Shown here piece after piece: positions 38,997 through 49,395 of a stretch of DNA of 64,000 bases. The notes under the pieces are model-generated. The model was given only the letters and a program-made list of their open reading frames with translations, was not told the DNA's origin and ran no database searches. The stretch is taken from positions 1-64,000 of the forward strand of contig NZ_ACQL01000100.1 of the NCBI RefSeq assembly GCF_000175195.1, given 5' to 3'. This DNA is from Actinobacillus minor NM305. Its GTDB lineage: Bacteria; Pseudomonadota; Gammaproteobacteria; Enterobacterales; Pasteurellaceae. The translations under genes and the position numbers were made by a program. Within the stretch, counting starts at the first letter, position 1. The number at the start of each line of letters is the position of its first letter.

Positions 38997-39929
38997 TTAA
39001 AGTTCAGTCAATTTAACCTGTGCCAAAATCCCTTCCAACGCCGTTTTATCACTCACGCCCACGTTACTTTGGGAAACCGCTAAAGCAGATGTCGCACTGG
39101 CAAAGGCAAGGGTTTTCGCTTTATCCCAACCTTGTGAGAAACCATAGATAAGCCCTGCAACCATTGAGTCGCCAGCCCCTACGGTACTTACCACATTTTC
39201 ACAACGTGGTGGTTGAGCTTGAAGTACGCCTTCGTTATTGATCCAAACTGAGCCTTTTTCGCCCATTGAGATAATGACGTTTTCAATACCTCTAGCACGC
39301 AAATCTTGAGCAGCAACAATGACTTCTTCGAGGCTATTTAAGGCTCGACCTGCCCAAACTTCTAATTCACGGCGATTAGGCTTGACTAGCCAAGGGTGGG
39401 CCTTTAATCCAGCGGTTAATGCCGCATTTGAGCTATCCAATACCACTTTTAAACCTTGCTGATGTAGCGTTTCTAACCACAAGGCAAATTTCTCAGGGCT
39501 TACGCCACGAGGTAAAGAACCACAAACGGCAACAAGATCAAATTGGCTTTCCCAATGTTGAGTTTGAGCGGTAAATTTCTCCCACTCTTCTTCACTGATC
39601 TCAAAGCCTAAAAAGTTGAGATCCGTTACATCAGCTTCCGTTTCCGTAATTTTGACATTGATACGAGTTTTACCTGCGACACGATAGAATTGATCGTCCA
39701 CCCCATTTTTTGCGAAAGATTGCACAAAATCCCCTTGATTTTCTTCACCAAGAAAACCGGTTACGGATAATTTCGTGCCTAAATCTGCCAAGACTTTTGC
39801 CACATTGATCCCTTTTCCGGCAGGATATAAACCTAAGGTTTCAACGGTATTGACTTCGCCGATTTCAATACGGGCAAGGCGACCGACCAAATCAAATGCA
39901 GGATTTAACGTTACTGTTGCAATACGCAT
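38997..39929 (-). CDS. fruK: 1-Phosphofructokinase
   Basis: FruK phosphorylates the PTS product fructose 1-phosphate to fructose 1,6-bisphosphate with ATP. The 310-residue PfkB-family protein has the N-terminal TVTLNPAFDLVGRL, the substrate loop GLYPAGKGINVAKVLADLG near residue 32 and the catalytic VSTVGAGDSMVAGLIYG near residue 246, with the expected Asp. It starts 9 bp after fruB ends and ends just before the large inverted repeat. Confidence 0.95.
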   Translation of the reverse strand: MRIATVTLNPAFDLVGRLARIEIGEVNTVETLGLYPAGKGINVAKVLADLGTKLSVTGFLGEENQGDFVQSFAKNGVDDQFYRVAGKTRINVKITETEADVTDLNFLGFEISEEEWEKFTAQTQHWESQFDLVAVCGSLPRGVSPEKFALWLETLHQQGLKVVLDSSNAALTAGLKAHPWLVKPNRRELEVWAGRALNSLEEVIVAAQDLRARGIENVIISMGEKGSVWINNEGVLQAQPPRCENVVSTVGAGDSMVAGLIYGFSQGWDKAKTLAFASATSALAVSQSNVGVSDKTALEGILAQVKLTEL

Positions 39930-39938
39930 ATTTTCCCC

Positions 39939-41456
39939 TTATTTCTCACCTAAACCGGCTTCAATTGCGGCACCGATACCATCTAAGGCTTGTTGTGCAT
40001 CATCGCCTGTTGCCACAAAGCGTAAACGCGTGCCTTTTGTTACGCCAAGTGCCACGATTTTCATCAAACTTTTGGCACTCACAAGCGGTGAGTTTTTATC
40101 AAGATTTTGCACTTCGATTTTTGACGTATATTTTTTCACTTCATTAACAAGCACCGCACTTGGGCGAGCGTGTAAACCGTGTTCGTTGTGAATAACAAAA
40201 GTCGCTTCTACTGCGCTTTCTGTTACATTATCAGCTACCGCTGGCGCAATTGTTTCAACCGCAACGGTTTGTGCTGATGTTGCAGTACCTTCAATGCTAT
40301 CTTCAACGGCAGGAATAAAAGTGACATTTTCGCCAAGGCCTTCCGCCATTGCTTTGCCTAAGGTTTCAATAGCTTGTTGAGCATCATCGCCTTCAGCAAT
40401 AAAGCGTAAACGCGTCCCTTTCGTTGCACCTAATGCCACAATTTTCATTGTACTTTTTGCATTTGCCGGTGCTGTTGCACGGTCAAGGTTTTCTACGGTA
40501 ATTTTCGAGCTAAATGCTTTTAACGTTTGAACCAATACCGCACTTGGGCGAGCGTGTAAACCGTGTTCATTGCGCACCGTAAAGTTTCCAACCACTTGTC
40601 CATTATTTACCGTTGAAGTGGCTGAAACAACTGCGGTTGAATTTTCGGCGGTATTGACCGTTTCGCCATTAAACAATGCAAGCATCTGCGCGCTATTGGC
40701 AGAAGCAAACTGACTGCGAACCTCAGATTTTAATAATGCGGCTAAAATGGGATTAAGTGCATTATCTACCGTAGCCACGCTGACTAATGTTTGCCCTTTA
40801 GTATTACGTGCAACCGCAACACCATTAGCTAAGTTACCTTTTGCACTATCAATCACAAAAACATTATCGCCTAGATGAAGTGGAGCGGCTGAAACTACCT
40901 CACTAATAAAAGCTTGTGTGACGTAATTTTGCTCTTGTAATTTGCCCGCATTAATCGCCGAAAGGGTAATCAAACTTGAGCTTTCCACATTTAATGAGAT
41001 TAAAGCCTCTGAAAGAGCCGGTAATGTTTTTTTACCGCTTAAAATATCGGCAAACTCTTGCACATCTTGGGTTTTTGCTAATTTTTCTGCCGCTTCTTCA
41101 TCACTTAACACCGTGGTTAATTGACGAAGTAAGGCTAAATGTTCATCAGATTTTGCCGCAATACCGATAGCTACGTAAGCAACATTTCCTTCGCCCCATT
41201 CAACCCCTTGAGGGAATTGAATAATTTGCACACCGGTGTTTTGAACTAAATCTCGGGTATCTAATGTGCCGTGCGGAATCGCAATCCCATTGCCTAAAAA
41301 AGTCGAGGTTTGGGTTTCACGTGCCAACATACCGGCTTCATAGCCTTCTGCTACGTTCCCATTTGCAACTAAACCTGCTGCGACTAATTTAATCGCCTCT
41401 TCTTTGTTCGCTGCTTGCCCGTTTAAACGGATATTTTTTGCTGATAAATCAAGCAT
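39939..41456 (-). CDS. fruB: Fructose PTS multiphosphoryl protein (IIA-HPr-HPr)
   Basis: FruB relays phosphate to FruA. The 505-residue product has an N-terminal IIA domain with active-site His 62 in GNGIAIPHGT. A middle domain follows (about 165-270), then two complete HPr-like domains: His 301 and His 429, both in the sequence NEHGLHARPSAVLV. E. coli FruB has 376 residues and one HPr domain. The copies are spaced exactly 128 codons apart, and a 32-bp stretch around the second half of the HPr motif is identical in both. It is the first gene of the leftward fru operon. Confidence 0.93.
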   Translation of the reverse strand: MLDLSAKNIRLNGQAANKEEAIKLVAAGLVANGNVAEGYEAGMLARETQTSTFLGNGIAIPHGTLDTRDLVQNTGVQIIQFPQGVEWGEGNVAYVAIGIAAKSDEHLALLRQLTTVLSDEEAAEKLAKTQDVQEFADILSGKKTLPALSEALISLNVESSSLITLSAINAGKLQEQNYVTQAFISEVVSAAPLHLGDNVFVIDSAKGNLANGVAVARNTKGQTLVSVATVDNALNPILAALLKSEVRSQFASANSAQMLALFNGETVNTAENSTAVVSATSTVNNGQVVGNFTVRNEHGLHARPSAVLVQTLKAFSSKITVENLDRATAPANAKSTMKIVALGATKGTRLRFIAEGDDAQQAIETLGKAMAEGLGENVTFIPAVEDSIEGTATSAQTVAVETIAPAVADNVTESAVEATFVIHNEHGLHARPSAVLVNEVKKYTSKIEVQNLDKNSPLVSAKSLMKIVALGVTKGTRLRFVATGDDAQQALDGIGAAIEAGLGEK

Positions 41457-41556
41457 TTTAGCTCCTTATGGAAGGTAATTTTCAATTTAAAAAACGTTCT
41501 GATTGTACCCTATTTTTGCTAAACCGTTATAGCAAAAAAACGTAAAGAAATAAAAA

Positions 41557-41592
41557 AAGATTCGGAAAGATATTTCATCTCTCCGAATCTTT
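41557..41592. terminator. Terminator after ndk
   Basis: AAAGATTCGGA (41557-41567) pairs with TCCGAATCTTT (41582-41592). The stem extends inward through AGAT/ATCT after one mismatch. An A-run at the left supplies the U-tail of the minus-strand transcript. Confidence 0.75.
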
Positions 41593-41617
41593 CTGTTAGT
41601 CATATTTCAAACAAACA

Positions 41618-42034
41618 TTACACAATTTCATTTGGCGTGAAAAAGTAAGCGATTTCTCGTTTAGCAGAATCTTCAGAATCAGAACCGTGTACTGAATTTT
41701 CACGACCGCTAATAGCATACAGTTGGCGAATAGTGCCTTCTTTACGATCTTCTACCTTTGTTGCTCCCATTAATTCACGATAATGCGCAATAGCATTTTC
41801 ACCTTCAAGCACCACCGCAACAATCGGCGCAGAAATCATAAAATCAACTAAAGGCTCAAAAAAATCTTTGCCCTGATGTTCTGCATAAAAACCTTCAGCT
41901 TGCTCTTTTGTTAATTGAAGTTTTTTCAATGCCTTAATCGTTAATCCGGCTTCTTCAATATGAGCGAGAATTTTGCCAATCAAATGACGTTTTGTTGCAT
42001 CAGGTTTTATTAAGCATAATGTTTGCTGAATCAT
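41618..42034 (-). CDS. ndk: Nucleoside diphosphate kinase
   Basis: Ndk balances nucleoside triphosphate pools by phosphate transfer through a phospho-histidine. The 138-residue length is close to the family norm. The N-terminal [16 protein letters not shown] and the catalytic-histidine region [17 protein letters not shown] (His about residue 115) are present. It lies 15 bp after metG on the same strand, so the two probably share a transcript, ending at the hairpin at 41557. Slightly shorter than the 143-residue E. coli protein. Confidence 0.96.
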   Translation of the reverse strand: MIQQTLCLIKPDATKRHLIGKILAHIEEAGLTIKALKKLQLTKEQAEGFYAEHQGKDFFEPLVDFMISAPIVAVVLEGENAIAHYRELMGATKVEDRKEGTIRQLYAISGRENSVHGSDSEDSAKREIAYFFTPNEIV

Positions 42035-42049
42035 AACGCTTTCCTCACA

Positions 42050-44113
42050 TTATTTCACTTGCATACCAGCTCGGATACCTTCATCGCCTGAAAGTAAGAA
42101 TAAATCCGAACCGCCGGTACCTGCTGAAAGGATCATGCCTTCAGAAAGACCAAATTTCATCTTACGTGGCGCAAGGTTCGCAACCATAATCACAAAGCGA
42201 CCGTTAAGTTCTTCCGGATTGTTATAAGCTGCTTTAATGCCTGAAAAAACTTGACGTTGATGATCGCCTAAGTCGAGTTGGAATTTCAATAATTTATTTG
42301 ATTCCGGCACAGCTTCACAACTAATGACTTTTGCGACACGTAAATCTAATTTCGCAAAGTCATCGATGGTAATTTCAGGTAAAATCGGCTCAATTTCGCC
42401 ATTATTTGCAATGTTTTCCACTTTTTTCACCGCTTGTTTTGTTTTCTCTTCTACTTTGCTTGCTTCTGCAAACAATGCTTTTGTTTCTTCAATCACCGCA
42501 TCAATCTGTTTTTGCTCTAAACGAGTAAACAGTGACTTAAATGGTGCAACGCTATGCCCTAATAATGGTTGAGCAATGTTATCCCAACGTAGCTCACTTT
42601 GTAAAAAGGCTTCTGCTCGTTCTGCTAATTGCGGTAATACCGGTTTTAAATAGCTCATTAAGATACGGAATAATTCAATTCCCATTGAGCAAACGGCTTG
42701 AAGTTCAGCTTCTTTACCTTCTTCTTTGGCAATAACCCAAGGTGCTTTGTCATCAATGTATTTATTGGCTTTATCGCATAAATCCATAATGACGCGGATA
42801 GCTTTATTAAATTCACGAGCTTCGTAATGTGCTGCAATCTGCTCTGATTGCGCAACAAATTCTGCAAATAGTGCTTGATCATCTAACGAAGTGGCTAATT
42901 TACCTTCAAAACGTTTTGCAATAAAACCAGCATTACGTGAAGCTAAATTCACGAGTTTATTCACAATATCGCTATTCACACGTTGAATAAAATCGGTGAG
43001 GCTTAAATCCAAATCTTCAATGCGCTCATTTAATTTCGCCGCATAGTAATAACGCAAACATTCCGGATCAATATGTTTTAAATAGGTGCTGGCTTGAATA
43101 AATGTCCCACGTGATTTTGACATTTTTACCCCATCAACCGTCACATAGCCGTGAGCAAAAATATTCGTTGGTTTACGTTGCTCACAACCATCTAACATCG
43201 CCGGCCAGAATAAACTATGGAAGTAAACAATATCCTTACCAATAAAATGATATAACTCGGCTGTTGAGTCTTTTTGCCAGAAAGATTGGTAATCTAACCC
43301 TGTACGATCACAAAGATTTTTAAATGATGCCATATAGCCGATTGGCGCATCTAACCATACATAGAAGAATTTATTTTCTGCATCTGGAATTGGAAAGCCA
43401 AAATAAGGCGCATCACGGCTAATATCCCATTGCTGTAAACCGCTCTCAAACCACTCTTGCATTTTATTAGCTATTTCAGATTGTAATGAGCCTGAACGAG
43501 TCCACGCTTTTAACATCTCTTCAAAAGCCGGTAAATCAAAAAAGAAATGCTCTGATTCTTTAACAATTGGCGTTGCACCGGAAACCACTGAACGAGGGTT
43601 AATTAAATCCATCGGGCTGTAAGTTGATGCACAAACTTCGCAGTTATCGCCGTACTGATCTTCTGCTTTACATTTTGGGCAAGTCCCTTTTACAAAACGA
43701 TCCGGTAAAAACATCTGTTTTTCAGGATCGAATAATTGAGAAATAACACGACTTTTAATAAACCCATTCTCTTTTAATTTTTTGTACATCGCCGTAGTTA
43801 ATTCACGGTTTTCGTCACTATGTGTTGAGTGATAGTTATCGAAGCTAATGTTAAATCCTTTAAAATCTGCCACGTGATCCGTTTTAGCTTTTTCAATCAG
43901 TTGCTCCGGTGTAATACCTTGCTTAGCAGCATTGAGCATAATTGGCGTGCCGTGCGCATCATCTGCACAGACAAAATGAACTTCGTGACCACGCATACGC
44001 TGAAAACGAACCCAAATATCCGCTTGAATATGCTCAAGCATATGCCCTAAATGAATTGCGCCGTTTGCGTAAGGTAACGCACAGGTAACCAACATTTTTC
44101 TTGTATTCGACAT
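42050..44113 (-). CDS. metG: Methionyl-tRNA synthetase
   Basis: MetRS charges initiator and elongator tRNA-Met. The 687-residue protein has the class I HLGH-type motif [13 protein letters not shown] near residue 17. A zinc-knuckle region [17 protein letters not shown] lies near residue 145, and the KMSKS loop at KMSKSRGTF near residue 333. The C-terminal tRNA-binding dimerisation domain begins near residue 585 ([16 protein letters not shown]). The zinc-knuckle has two Cys pairs, as in the E. coli type. It precedes ndk on the minus strand. A uptake core lies at 42429-42437. Confidence 0.97.
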   Translation of the reverse strand: MSNTRKMLVTCALPYANGAIHLGHMLEHIQADIWVRFQRMRGHEVHFVCADDAHGTPIMLNAAKQGITPEQLIEKAKTDHVADFKGFNISFDNYHSTHSDENRELTTAMYKKLKENGFIKSRVISQLFDPEKQMFLPDRFVKGTCPKCKAEDQYGDNCEVCASTYSPMDLINPRSVVSGATPIVKESEHFFFDLPAFEEMLKAWTRSGSLQSEIANKMQEWFESGLQQWDISRDAPYFGFPIPDAENKFFYVWLDAPIGYMASFKNLCDRTGLDYQSFWQKDSTAELYHFIGKDIVYFHSLFWPAMLDGCEQRKPTNIFAHGYVTVDGVKMSKSRGTFIQASTYLKHIDPECLRYYYAAKLNERIEDLDLSLTDFIQRVNSDIVNKLVNLASRNAGFIAKRFEGKLATSLDDQALFAEFVAQSEQIAAHYEAREFNKAIRVIMDLCDKANKYIDDKAPWVIAKEEGKEAELQAVCSMGIELFRILMSYLKPVLPQLAERAEAFLQSELRWDNIAQPLLGHSVAPFKSLFTRLEQKQIDAVIEETKALFAEASKVEEKTKQAVKKVENIANNGEIEPILPEITIDDFAKLDLRVAKVISCEAVPESNKLLKFQLDLGDHQRQVFSGIKAAYNNPEELNGRFVIMVANLAPRKMKFGLSEGMILSAGTGGSDLFLLSGDEGIRAGMQVK

Positions 44114-44294
44114 TATTCTTCTCTCTAAAACGTTATTAAAGTAAAACTTGACAGAAATTTGACCGCTTATTGTAGCTCAACCACAGGATTTTTTCTAGTT
44201 ACCCTCTATTTATCTATTTTTTGCCTTAAAAGTTAAATTCTTGTAAATAACTTGTATCATTATTTTTATCGCATATACGCTACACAAAATATAT

Positions 44295-44308
44295 TTGATG
44301 TAAATCAA
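44295..44308. promoter_or_regulatory. Perfect FNR-binding site upstream of adhE
   Basis: TTGATGTAAATCAA matches the FNR consensus TTGAT-N4-ATCAA at every defined base. Its centre is about 113 bp before the adhE start codon. A site centred near -41.5 would put the transcription start near 44343, leaving a leader of about 70 nt. The surrounding 44114-44414 stretch has no other gene. Confidence 0.8.
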
Positions 44309-44414
44309 ACTTAACTCTAAAGAAGTACAAAAAATAGAGAAAAAGGACTTAATTTGATCAATAATTTCAGCAGTTAAAAAATTTCAAAATTTTAATTTTT
44401 AGAGGAACTAAACT

Positions 44415-47030
44415 ATGGCTAAAGCAACTCAAACTGCTCAACCTTATGATGCTCAAGTTGAAGTGAATAATCTTGTCGAAAAAGGCTTAAAAGCACTCGA
44501 TGAGTTCCGTCATTTAAACCAAGAACAAGTCGATTACATTGTGGCAAAAGCCTCTGTCGCAGCACTTGATAAACATGGCATTTTAGCAATGCATGCTTAT
44601 GAAGAGACTGGACGTGGTGTCTTTGAAGACAAAGCAACCAAAAACTTGTTTGCTTGCGAATATGTTGTAAATAATATGCGACATTTAAAAACTGCTGGTG
44701 TAATTAGTGAAGATGATGTAACCGGTATTACAGAAATCGCAGATCCTGTTGGTGTTGTCTGTGGTATTACCCCAACAACAAACCCTACTTCTACGACCAT
44801 TTTCAAAGCGTTAATCGCACTTAAAACCCGTAACCCAATCGTTTTTGCTTTCCACCCTTCTGCGCAACAATCTTCTGCCCATGCAGCTCAAGTCGTTTAC
44901 GATGCAGCCGTGGCGGCCGGTGCGCCGGAAAATTGTATCCAATGGATTAAAACACCGTCAATGGAAGGCACATCTCTTCTTATGAAGCACCCTGGTATTG
45001 CAACCATTCTTGCTACGGGTGGTAATGCCATGGTGGAAGCTGCATACTCTTGTGGTAAACCGGCTTTAGGCGTAGGTGCCGGTAACGTACCAGCTTATGT
45101 TGAAAAAACAGCCAAATTAAAACAAGCTGTATATGACATTGTGATGTCAAAATCTTTCGATAACGGTATGATTTGTGCTTCAGAACAAGCGGCGATTGTT
45201 GATAAAGAAATTTATGCTGACTTTATTAAAGAAATGCAATCTTATGGCGTTTATTTAGTCAACAAAAAAGAGAAAGCATTACTTGAAAAATTCATCTTTG
45301 GTGTGGACAAAGCAAACGACCAAAACTGCTCCGGTGCAAAACTCAATGCAGCTGTTGTAGGTAAACCTGCTGCATGGATTGCAGAACAAGCTGGCTTTAG
45401 CGTACCTGCCAAAACAAATATTCTTTTAGCGGAATGTGCTTTTGTTGGCGAAGGTGAGCCGCTTACCCGTGAAAAACTTTCTCCGGTATTAGCTTTATTA
45501 AAATCAAATTCAACTGAACACGGTTTAGAACTTTCTGAAGCGATGGTTAATTTCCACGGTTTAGGACACTCTGCAGCAATTCATACTCAAAATGCTGAAT
45601 TAGCGAAAACATTTGGCGAAAGAGTAAAAGCAATTCGTGTTATTTGGAACTCGCCATCAACCTTTGGTGGTATCGGCGATGTTTATAACTCCTTCCTCCC
45701 TTCATTAACATTAGGCTGTGGCTCTTACGGTAAAAACTCAGTGAGTAACAACGTAAGCGCAGTAAACTTGTTAAATATCAAACGTGTGGGCAGACGGAGA
45801 AATAATATGCAATGGTTTAAAGTTCCATCAAAAATCTACTTTGAACGTGATTCCATTCAATACCTCAAATCAATGCTTGATGTTGAGAAAGTGATGATCG
45901 TAACAGACCGTTCAATGGTTGATCTTGGTTTCGTTGATCGTATTACTGAACAGTTACGCCAACGCCGTAATAAAGTGATGATTCAACTATTTACCGATGT
46001 AGAACCAAACCCAAGTTTACAAACTGTCCAACGTGGTACGGAGTTAATGCGTAGCTTCCAACCAGATACCATTATTGCATTAGGTGGTGGTTCTCCAATG
46101 GATGCGGCTAAAATCATGTGGTTATTCTACGAGCAACCTGAAGTAGACTTCCGTGATTTAGTACAAAAATTTATGGATATTCGCAAACGTGCATTTAAAT
46201 TCCCACAATTAGGTCGTAAAGCGAAATTCGTAGGAATTCCAACAACATCAGGTACAGGTTCAGAAGTTACGCCATTTGCCGTTATTACTGATGGTGATAT
46301 TAAATATCCATTAGCAGACTACTCATTAACCCCGACAGTTGCAATTGTCGATCCGGCATTAGTGATGTCTGTACCATCTCACGTAGCAGCTGACACAGGA
46401 TTAGACGTATTAACACACGCAACAGAGGCTTATACTTCAATTCTTGCTAATGATTTTACCGATGGTTTAGCACTACAAGCGATTAAATTAGTCTTTGAAA
46501 ATCTTGAAAAATCAGTGAAAGAGTTTGATGAAGTAGCGCGTGAAAAAATGCACAACGCATCAACAATGGCGGGTATGGCATTTGCTAACGCATTCTTGGG
46601 GATCTGTCACTCAATGGCGCACAAAATTGGGGGCAAATTCCATACCATTCACGGGCGTACCAATGCAATCTTGTTACCGCACGTTATTCGTTACAATGGT
46701 ACTCGCCCAACTAAAGTGGCAACTTGGCCGAAATATACCAATTATGTTGCGGATCAACGCTTCCAAGATATTGCAAGAATGTTAGGTTTACCGGCTTCAA
46801 CTCCAGAAGAAGGTGTGGAATCTTATGCAAAAGCCGTTCACGACTTAGCTGTACGTTGTGGCGTGAAAATGTCCCTTCAAGAGCAAGGTGTTGATGAACA
46901 AGCCTTCTTAGCTGCTCGCCGTGAATTAGCATTAAATGCCTTTGAAGACCAATGTACACCGGCGAACCCTCGTCTTGCAATGGTTGAAGACATGGAAGAA
47001 ATTATGACTAAAGCATTTTATGGGAAATAA
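44415..47030 (+). CDS. adhE: Bifunctional acetaldehyde-CoA/alcohol dehydrogenase
   Basis: AdhE reduces acetyl-CoA to ethanol in two NADH-dependent steps during fermentation. The 871-residue protein has an N-terminal CoA-acylating aldehyde dehydrogenase (about residues 15-440) with the catalytic Cys in [13 protein letters not shown] near residue 252. After a linker comes a C-terminal iron-dependent alcohol dehydrogenase (about 455-865) with [10 protein letters not shown] near residue 561 and the metal-ligand His residues in [18 protein letters not shown] near residue 730. Slightly shorter than the 891-residue E. coli enzyme. It probably assembles into spirosomes, as the family does. The FNR box upstream suggests anaerobic activation. 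Confidence 0.97.
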   Translation: MAKATQTAQPYDAQVEVNNLVEKGLKALDEFRHLNQEQVDYIVAKASVAALDKHGILAMHAYEETGRGVFEDKATKNLFACEYVVNNMRHLKTAGVISEDDVTGITEIADPVGVVCGITPTTNPTSTTIFKALIALKTRNPIVFAFHPSAQQSSAHAAQVVYDAAVAAGAPENCIQWIKTPSMEGTSLLMKHPGIATILATGGNAMVEAAYSCGKPALGVGAGNVPAYVEKTAKLKQAVYDIVMSKSFDNGMICASEQAAIVDKEIYADFIKEMQSYGVYLVNKKEKALLEKFIFGVDKANDQNCSGAKLNAAVVGKPAAWIAEQAGFSVPAKTNILLAECAFVGEGEPLTREKLSPVLALLKSNSTEHGLELSEAMVNFHGLGHSAAIHTQNAELAKTFGERVKAIRVIWNSPSTFGGIGDVYNSFLPSLTLGCGSYGKNSVSNNVSAVNLLNIKRVGRRRNNMQWFKVPSKIYFERDSIQYLKSMLDVEKVMIVTDRSMVDLGFVDRITEQLRQRRNKVMIQLFTDVEPNPSLQTVQRGTELMRSFQPDTIIALGGGSPMDAAKIMWLFYEQPEVDFRDLVQKFMDIRKRAFKFPQLGRKAKFVGIPTTSGTGSEVTPFAVITDGDIKYPLADYSLTPTVAIVDPALVMSVPSHVAADTGLDVLTHATEAYTSILANDFTDGLALQAIKLVFENLEKSVKEFDEVAREKMHNASTMAGMAFANAFLGICHSMAHKIGGKFHTIHGRTNAILLPHVIRYNGTRPTKVATWPKYTNYVADQRFQDIARMLGLPASTPEEGVESYAKAVHDLAVRCGVKMSLQEQGVDEQAFLAARRELALNAFEDQCTPANPRLAMVEDMEEIMTKAFYGK

Positions 47031-47047
47031 TTGACCATTAAAACCAA

Positions 47048-47073
47048 AGGGGGAATCGACATTGATTCCCCCT
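47048..47073. terminator. Terminator after adhE
   Basis: AGGGGGAATC (47048-47057) is perfectly complementary to GATTCCCCCT (47064-47073) with a six-base loop, 18 bp past the adhE stop codon. Confidence 0.8.
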
Positions 47074-47111
47074 CTAATTTGTAATTTCCTAGTTGAAATT
47101 AACCGCTTATA

Positions 47112-47873
47112 CTATCTCAACAATTTATCAATCACTCGGCTTACCGCAAAAAAGCCAAAAGTTGCGGTTACCATCGTTACCGCACCAAACCCATTGGCGC
47201 AATTCATGCTTGCAGAAATCTCACACCCATCTCCCATTTTTGGAAAAATCAGTGGCTGTGTTGAAAAAACACAATCAATACCAAATTTTCTCTTCGGGTT
47301 TTGGCTAAAGTTATACTCTTTACGTAATAGCGAGCGAACTTTTGAAGCAAGAGGATCTTGAATTGTTTTGCTTAAATCGGTAATTTGAATTTGTGTTGGA
47401 TCTGTCTGTCCACCAGCACCGCCAGTGGTAATCAACTTAATTTTATGGCGTTTACAATAAGCAATGAGAGCCGCTTTCGTTCTTACCGAGTCAATAGCAT
47501 CAATCACATAGTCATAGCCCCGATTCAAATACTCCGGAATATTCTCCGGCGTAATAAAATCATCAATAATTTCAATTTGGCATTCTGGGTTGATCTTCTC
47601 TATACGTTCCTTCATTGCTTCTGTTTTTAGCTGTGCGACCGTTCCACTCATCGCATGAATTTGGCGATTGATATTGGTCACACAAATATCATCCATATCA
47701 ATCATCGTAATTTTCCCGATCCCTGACCGAGCAAGTGCTTCTACTGCCCATGAACCCACGCCCCCAATACCAATAACGCAAATATGAGAACGGCGTAATA
47801 TTGCCAACCCTTCAGGCGTATAAAGGCGACCTATGCCCCCAAAACGTTGTTCATAATTATCTATTCTAGCCAT
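47112..47873 (-). CDS. tcdA: tRNA threonylcarbamoyladenosine dehydratase TcdA
   Basis: TcdA (formerly CsdL/YgdL) is an E1-like ATP-dependent dehydratase that cyclises t6A37 of tRNA to ct6A. The 253-residue protein has the nucleotide-binding GIGGVGSWAVEALARSGIG motif near residue 35, the MIDMDDICVTNINRQIHA block near residue 57 and the YVIDAIDSVRTKAALIAYC stretch near residue 120. These are E1-family features without the full-length ubiquitin-like partner. It is slightly shorter than the 268-residue E. coli protein. It is convergent with adhE and divergent from modC. Confidence 0.94.
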   Translation of the reverse strand: MARIDNYEQRFGGIGRLYTPEGLAILRRSHICVIGIGGVGSWAVEALARSGIGKITMIDMDDICVTNINRQIHAMSGTVAQLKTEAMKERIEKINPECQIEIIDDFITPENIPEYLNRGYDYVIDAIDSVRTKAALIAYCKRHKIKLITTGGAGGQTDPTQIQITDLSKTIQDPLASKVRSLLRKEYNFSQNPKRKFGIDCVFSTQPLIFPKMGDGCEISASMNCANGFGAVTMVTATFGFFAVSRVIDKLLR

Positions 47874-47960
47874 TTTATTCCTTCTTATATTACTTTTTAT
47901 CGTCTATTTTAGTGAAAAACGCATTATAATGTTTTATCTGCTTTTTGCTCAAGATTTCAT

Positions 47961-49010
47961 ATGCTTAAACTCAATGCAACTCAACAACTTGGACATTTAC
48001 AACTTCAGCTGGATTTAAACATTCCAACTCAAGGCGTTACCGCTATTTTTGGTCGTTCCGGTGCGGGAAAATCAAGTCTTATCAATTTAGTTGCCGGACT
48101 TTCTACTCCACAAAAAGGCTTAATTTCATTAAATCAGCGTACTTTATTCGATGCTAAAACAAATCTACCGCCTGAAAAACGAAATATTGGTTATGTCTTC
48201 CAAGAACCACGTTTATTTCCACACTATTCGGTAGAAAAAAACCTGAAATATGGTTGCAAGCGGTTTGATCCCCACTATTTTTCGCAAATTGTTGAGCTCT
48301 TAGGCATTGGTGCATTACTCGACCGTTTTCCCATCAGTTTATCCGGTGGTGAAAAACAACGCGTGGCGATTGGTCGAGCTTTATTGAGTAATCCCGAATT
48401 ATTGTTAATGGATGAGCCTCTTTCAGCCTTAGATCTCCCTCGTAAACAAGAATTACTAAATTACTTAGATCAACTTTCTAATAAACTCAACATTCCAATT
48501 TTATATGTAACGCATAGCTTAGATGAGATCATTCGCTTAGCAGATCATGTCATTCTTATTGAACAAGGGAAAGTTATCGTTTTTGATCAAGTAAAGAATG
48601 TTTGGAAACACCCCGCATTTGCGCAATGGCTCCCTGAACAATATCGACTCAGCTTATTAGAATTACCAATAAAATCGATCCAAACCACTTACCATATGCT
48701 TGAATTGGATCTAAATGGGCAATCCTTATGGGTTAATCAACTTGCACGCCATCAATTTGATCGGAAAATTCGCCTTACGATCAACAGTACCGATGTCTCT
48801 ATTACATTAGCCCCCCCACAATACAGCTCTATTCGCAACATATTAAAAGGCAAGATTTCTGCTTGGGAAGATAACACCCAGCAAGTACAAGTTGCTGTTG
48901 ATGTTGAAGGGCAAATCATTTGGGCAACAATTAGTACTTGGGCTTTTGATGAGCTTGCAATTAGAACAGGATTAGAAGTCTATCTTCAAATTAAAAGCGT
49001 TTCTTTATAA
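47961..49010 (+). CDS. modC: Molybdate ABC transporter ATP-binding protein ModC
   Basis: ModC powers molybdate uptake with the ModA binding protein and ModB permease. The 349-residue length matches ModC. The P-loop [10 protein letters not shown] lies near residue 31, the signature LSGGEKQRVAIGRA near residue 129 and Walker B LLLMDEPLSALD near residue 149. The C-terminal third (about 285-349) matches the molybdate-sensing Mop/TOBE domain. modA and modB are not upstream: the neighbour is the divergent tcdA. Molybdenum would serve the formate dehydrogenase implied by fdhE. A C7 run lies at 48811-48817 within the gene. Confidence 0.85.
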   Translation: MLKLNATQQLGHLQLQLDLNIPTQGVTAIFGRSGAGKSSLINLVAGLSTPQKGLISLNQRTLFDAKTNLPPEKRNIGYVFQEPRLFPHYSVEKNLKYGCKRFDPHYFSQIVELLGIGALLDRFPISLSGGEKQRVAIGRALLSNPELLLMDEPLSALDLPRKQELLNYLDQLSNKLNIPILYVTHSLDEIIRLADHVILIEQGKVIVFDQVKNVWKHPAFAQWLPEQYRLSLLELPIKSIQTTYHMLELDLNGQSLWVNQLARHQFDRKIRLTINSTDVSITLAPPQYSSIRNILKGKISAWEDNTQQVQVAVDVEGQIIWATISTWAFDELAIRTGLEVYLQIKSVSL

Positions 49011-49059
49011 CCTTGTAAAATTCACGTAAAATAAGACCGCTTAATCGTAAGAGGAATGT

Positions 49060-49356
49060 ATGTCAGAAAAAATTATCGTGGAAGTTGCTTATGCTTACCC
49101 AAATCGTTTTTTTCTAAAAAAGATCGAATTAGATGAAAGCACTTCGATACAAAATGTTATCTTAAAATCAGGGATTTTAGAAAAATATACGGAGATTGAC
49201 TTAAGAGAGAATAAAATTGGTATTTTTAGCCGCCCTGCCAAATTAACGGATATGGTTGAACATGGTGATCGCATTGAAATTTACCGCCCTCTTCTTGCCG
49301 ATCCTAAAGAAATCCGCCGTAAAAGAGCAGCCGAACAAGCTGCAAAAGAAAAGTGA
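49060..49356 (+). CDS. rnfH: RnfH family protein (UPF0125)
   Basis: The 98-residue protein belongs to the RnfH/YfjF family, which has a ubiquitin-like beta-grasp fold. The core stretches VEVAYAYPNRFFLKKIEL near residue 6 and RENKIGIFSRPAKLTDMVE near residue 46 are present, and YRPLLADPKEIRRKRAAEQ is the typical tail. Function is not established. In many relatives it lies next to ratA, which is not here. The small distance to modC (49 bp, same strand) allows a joint transcript. A terminator follows. Confidence 0.85.
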   Translation: MSEKIIVEVAYAYPNRFFLKKIELDESTSIQNVILKSGILEKYTEIDLRENKIGIFSRPAKLTDMVEHGDRIEIYRPLLADPKEIRRKRAAEQAAKEK

Positions 49357-49358
49357 TA

Positions 49359-49395
49359 AAATAAACCCCATACATTATGTGCATGGGGTTTATTT
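49359..49395. terminator. Bidirectional terminator between rnfH and the TolC-like gene
   Basis: AAATAAACCCCAT (49359-49371) is perfectly complementary to ATGGGGTTTATTT (49383-49395), and the convergent genes end on either side of it. Confidence 0.8.

Noticed and set aside
47900..47960. ModE operator before modC
   Set aside because: A partial ATTATAAT-like match exists, but the two half-sites of a ModE site are not recognisable.
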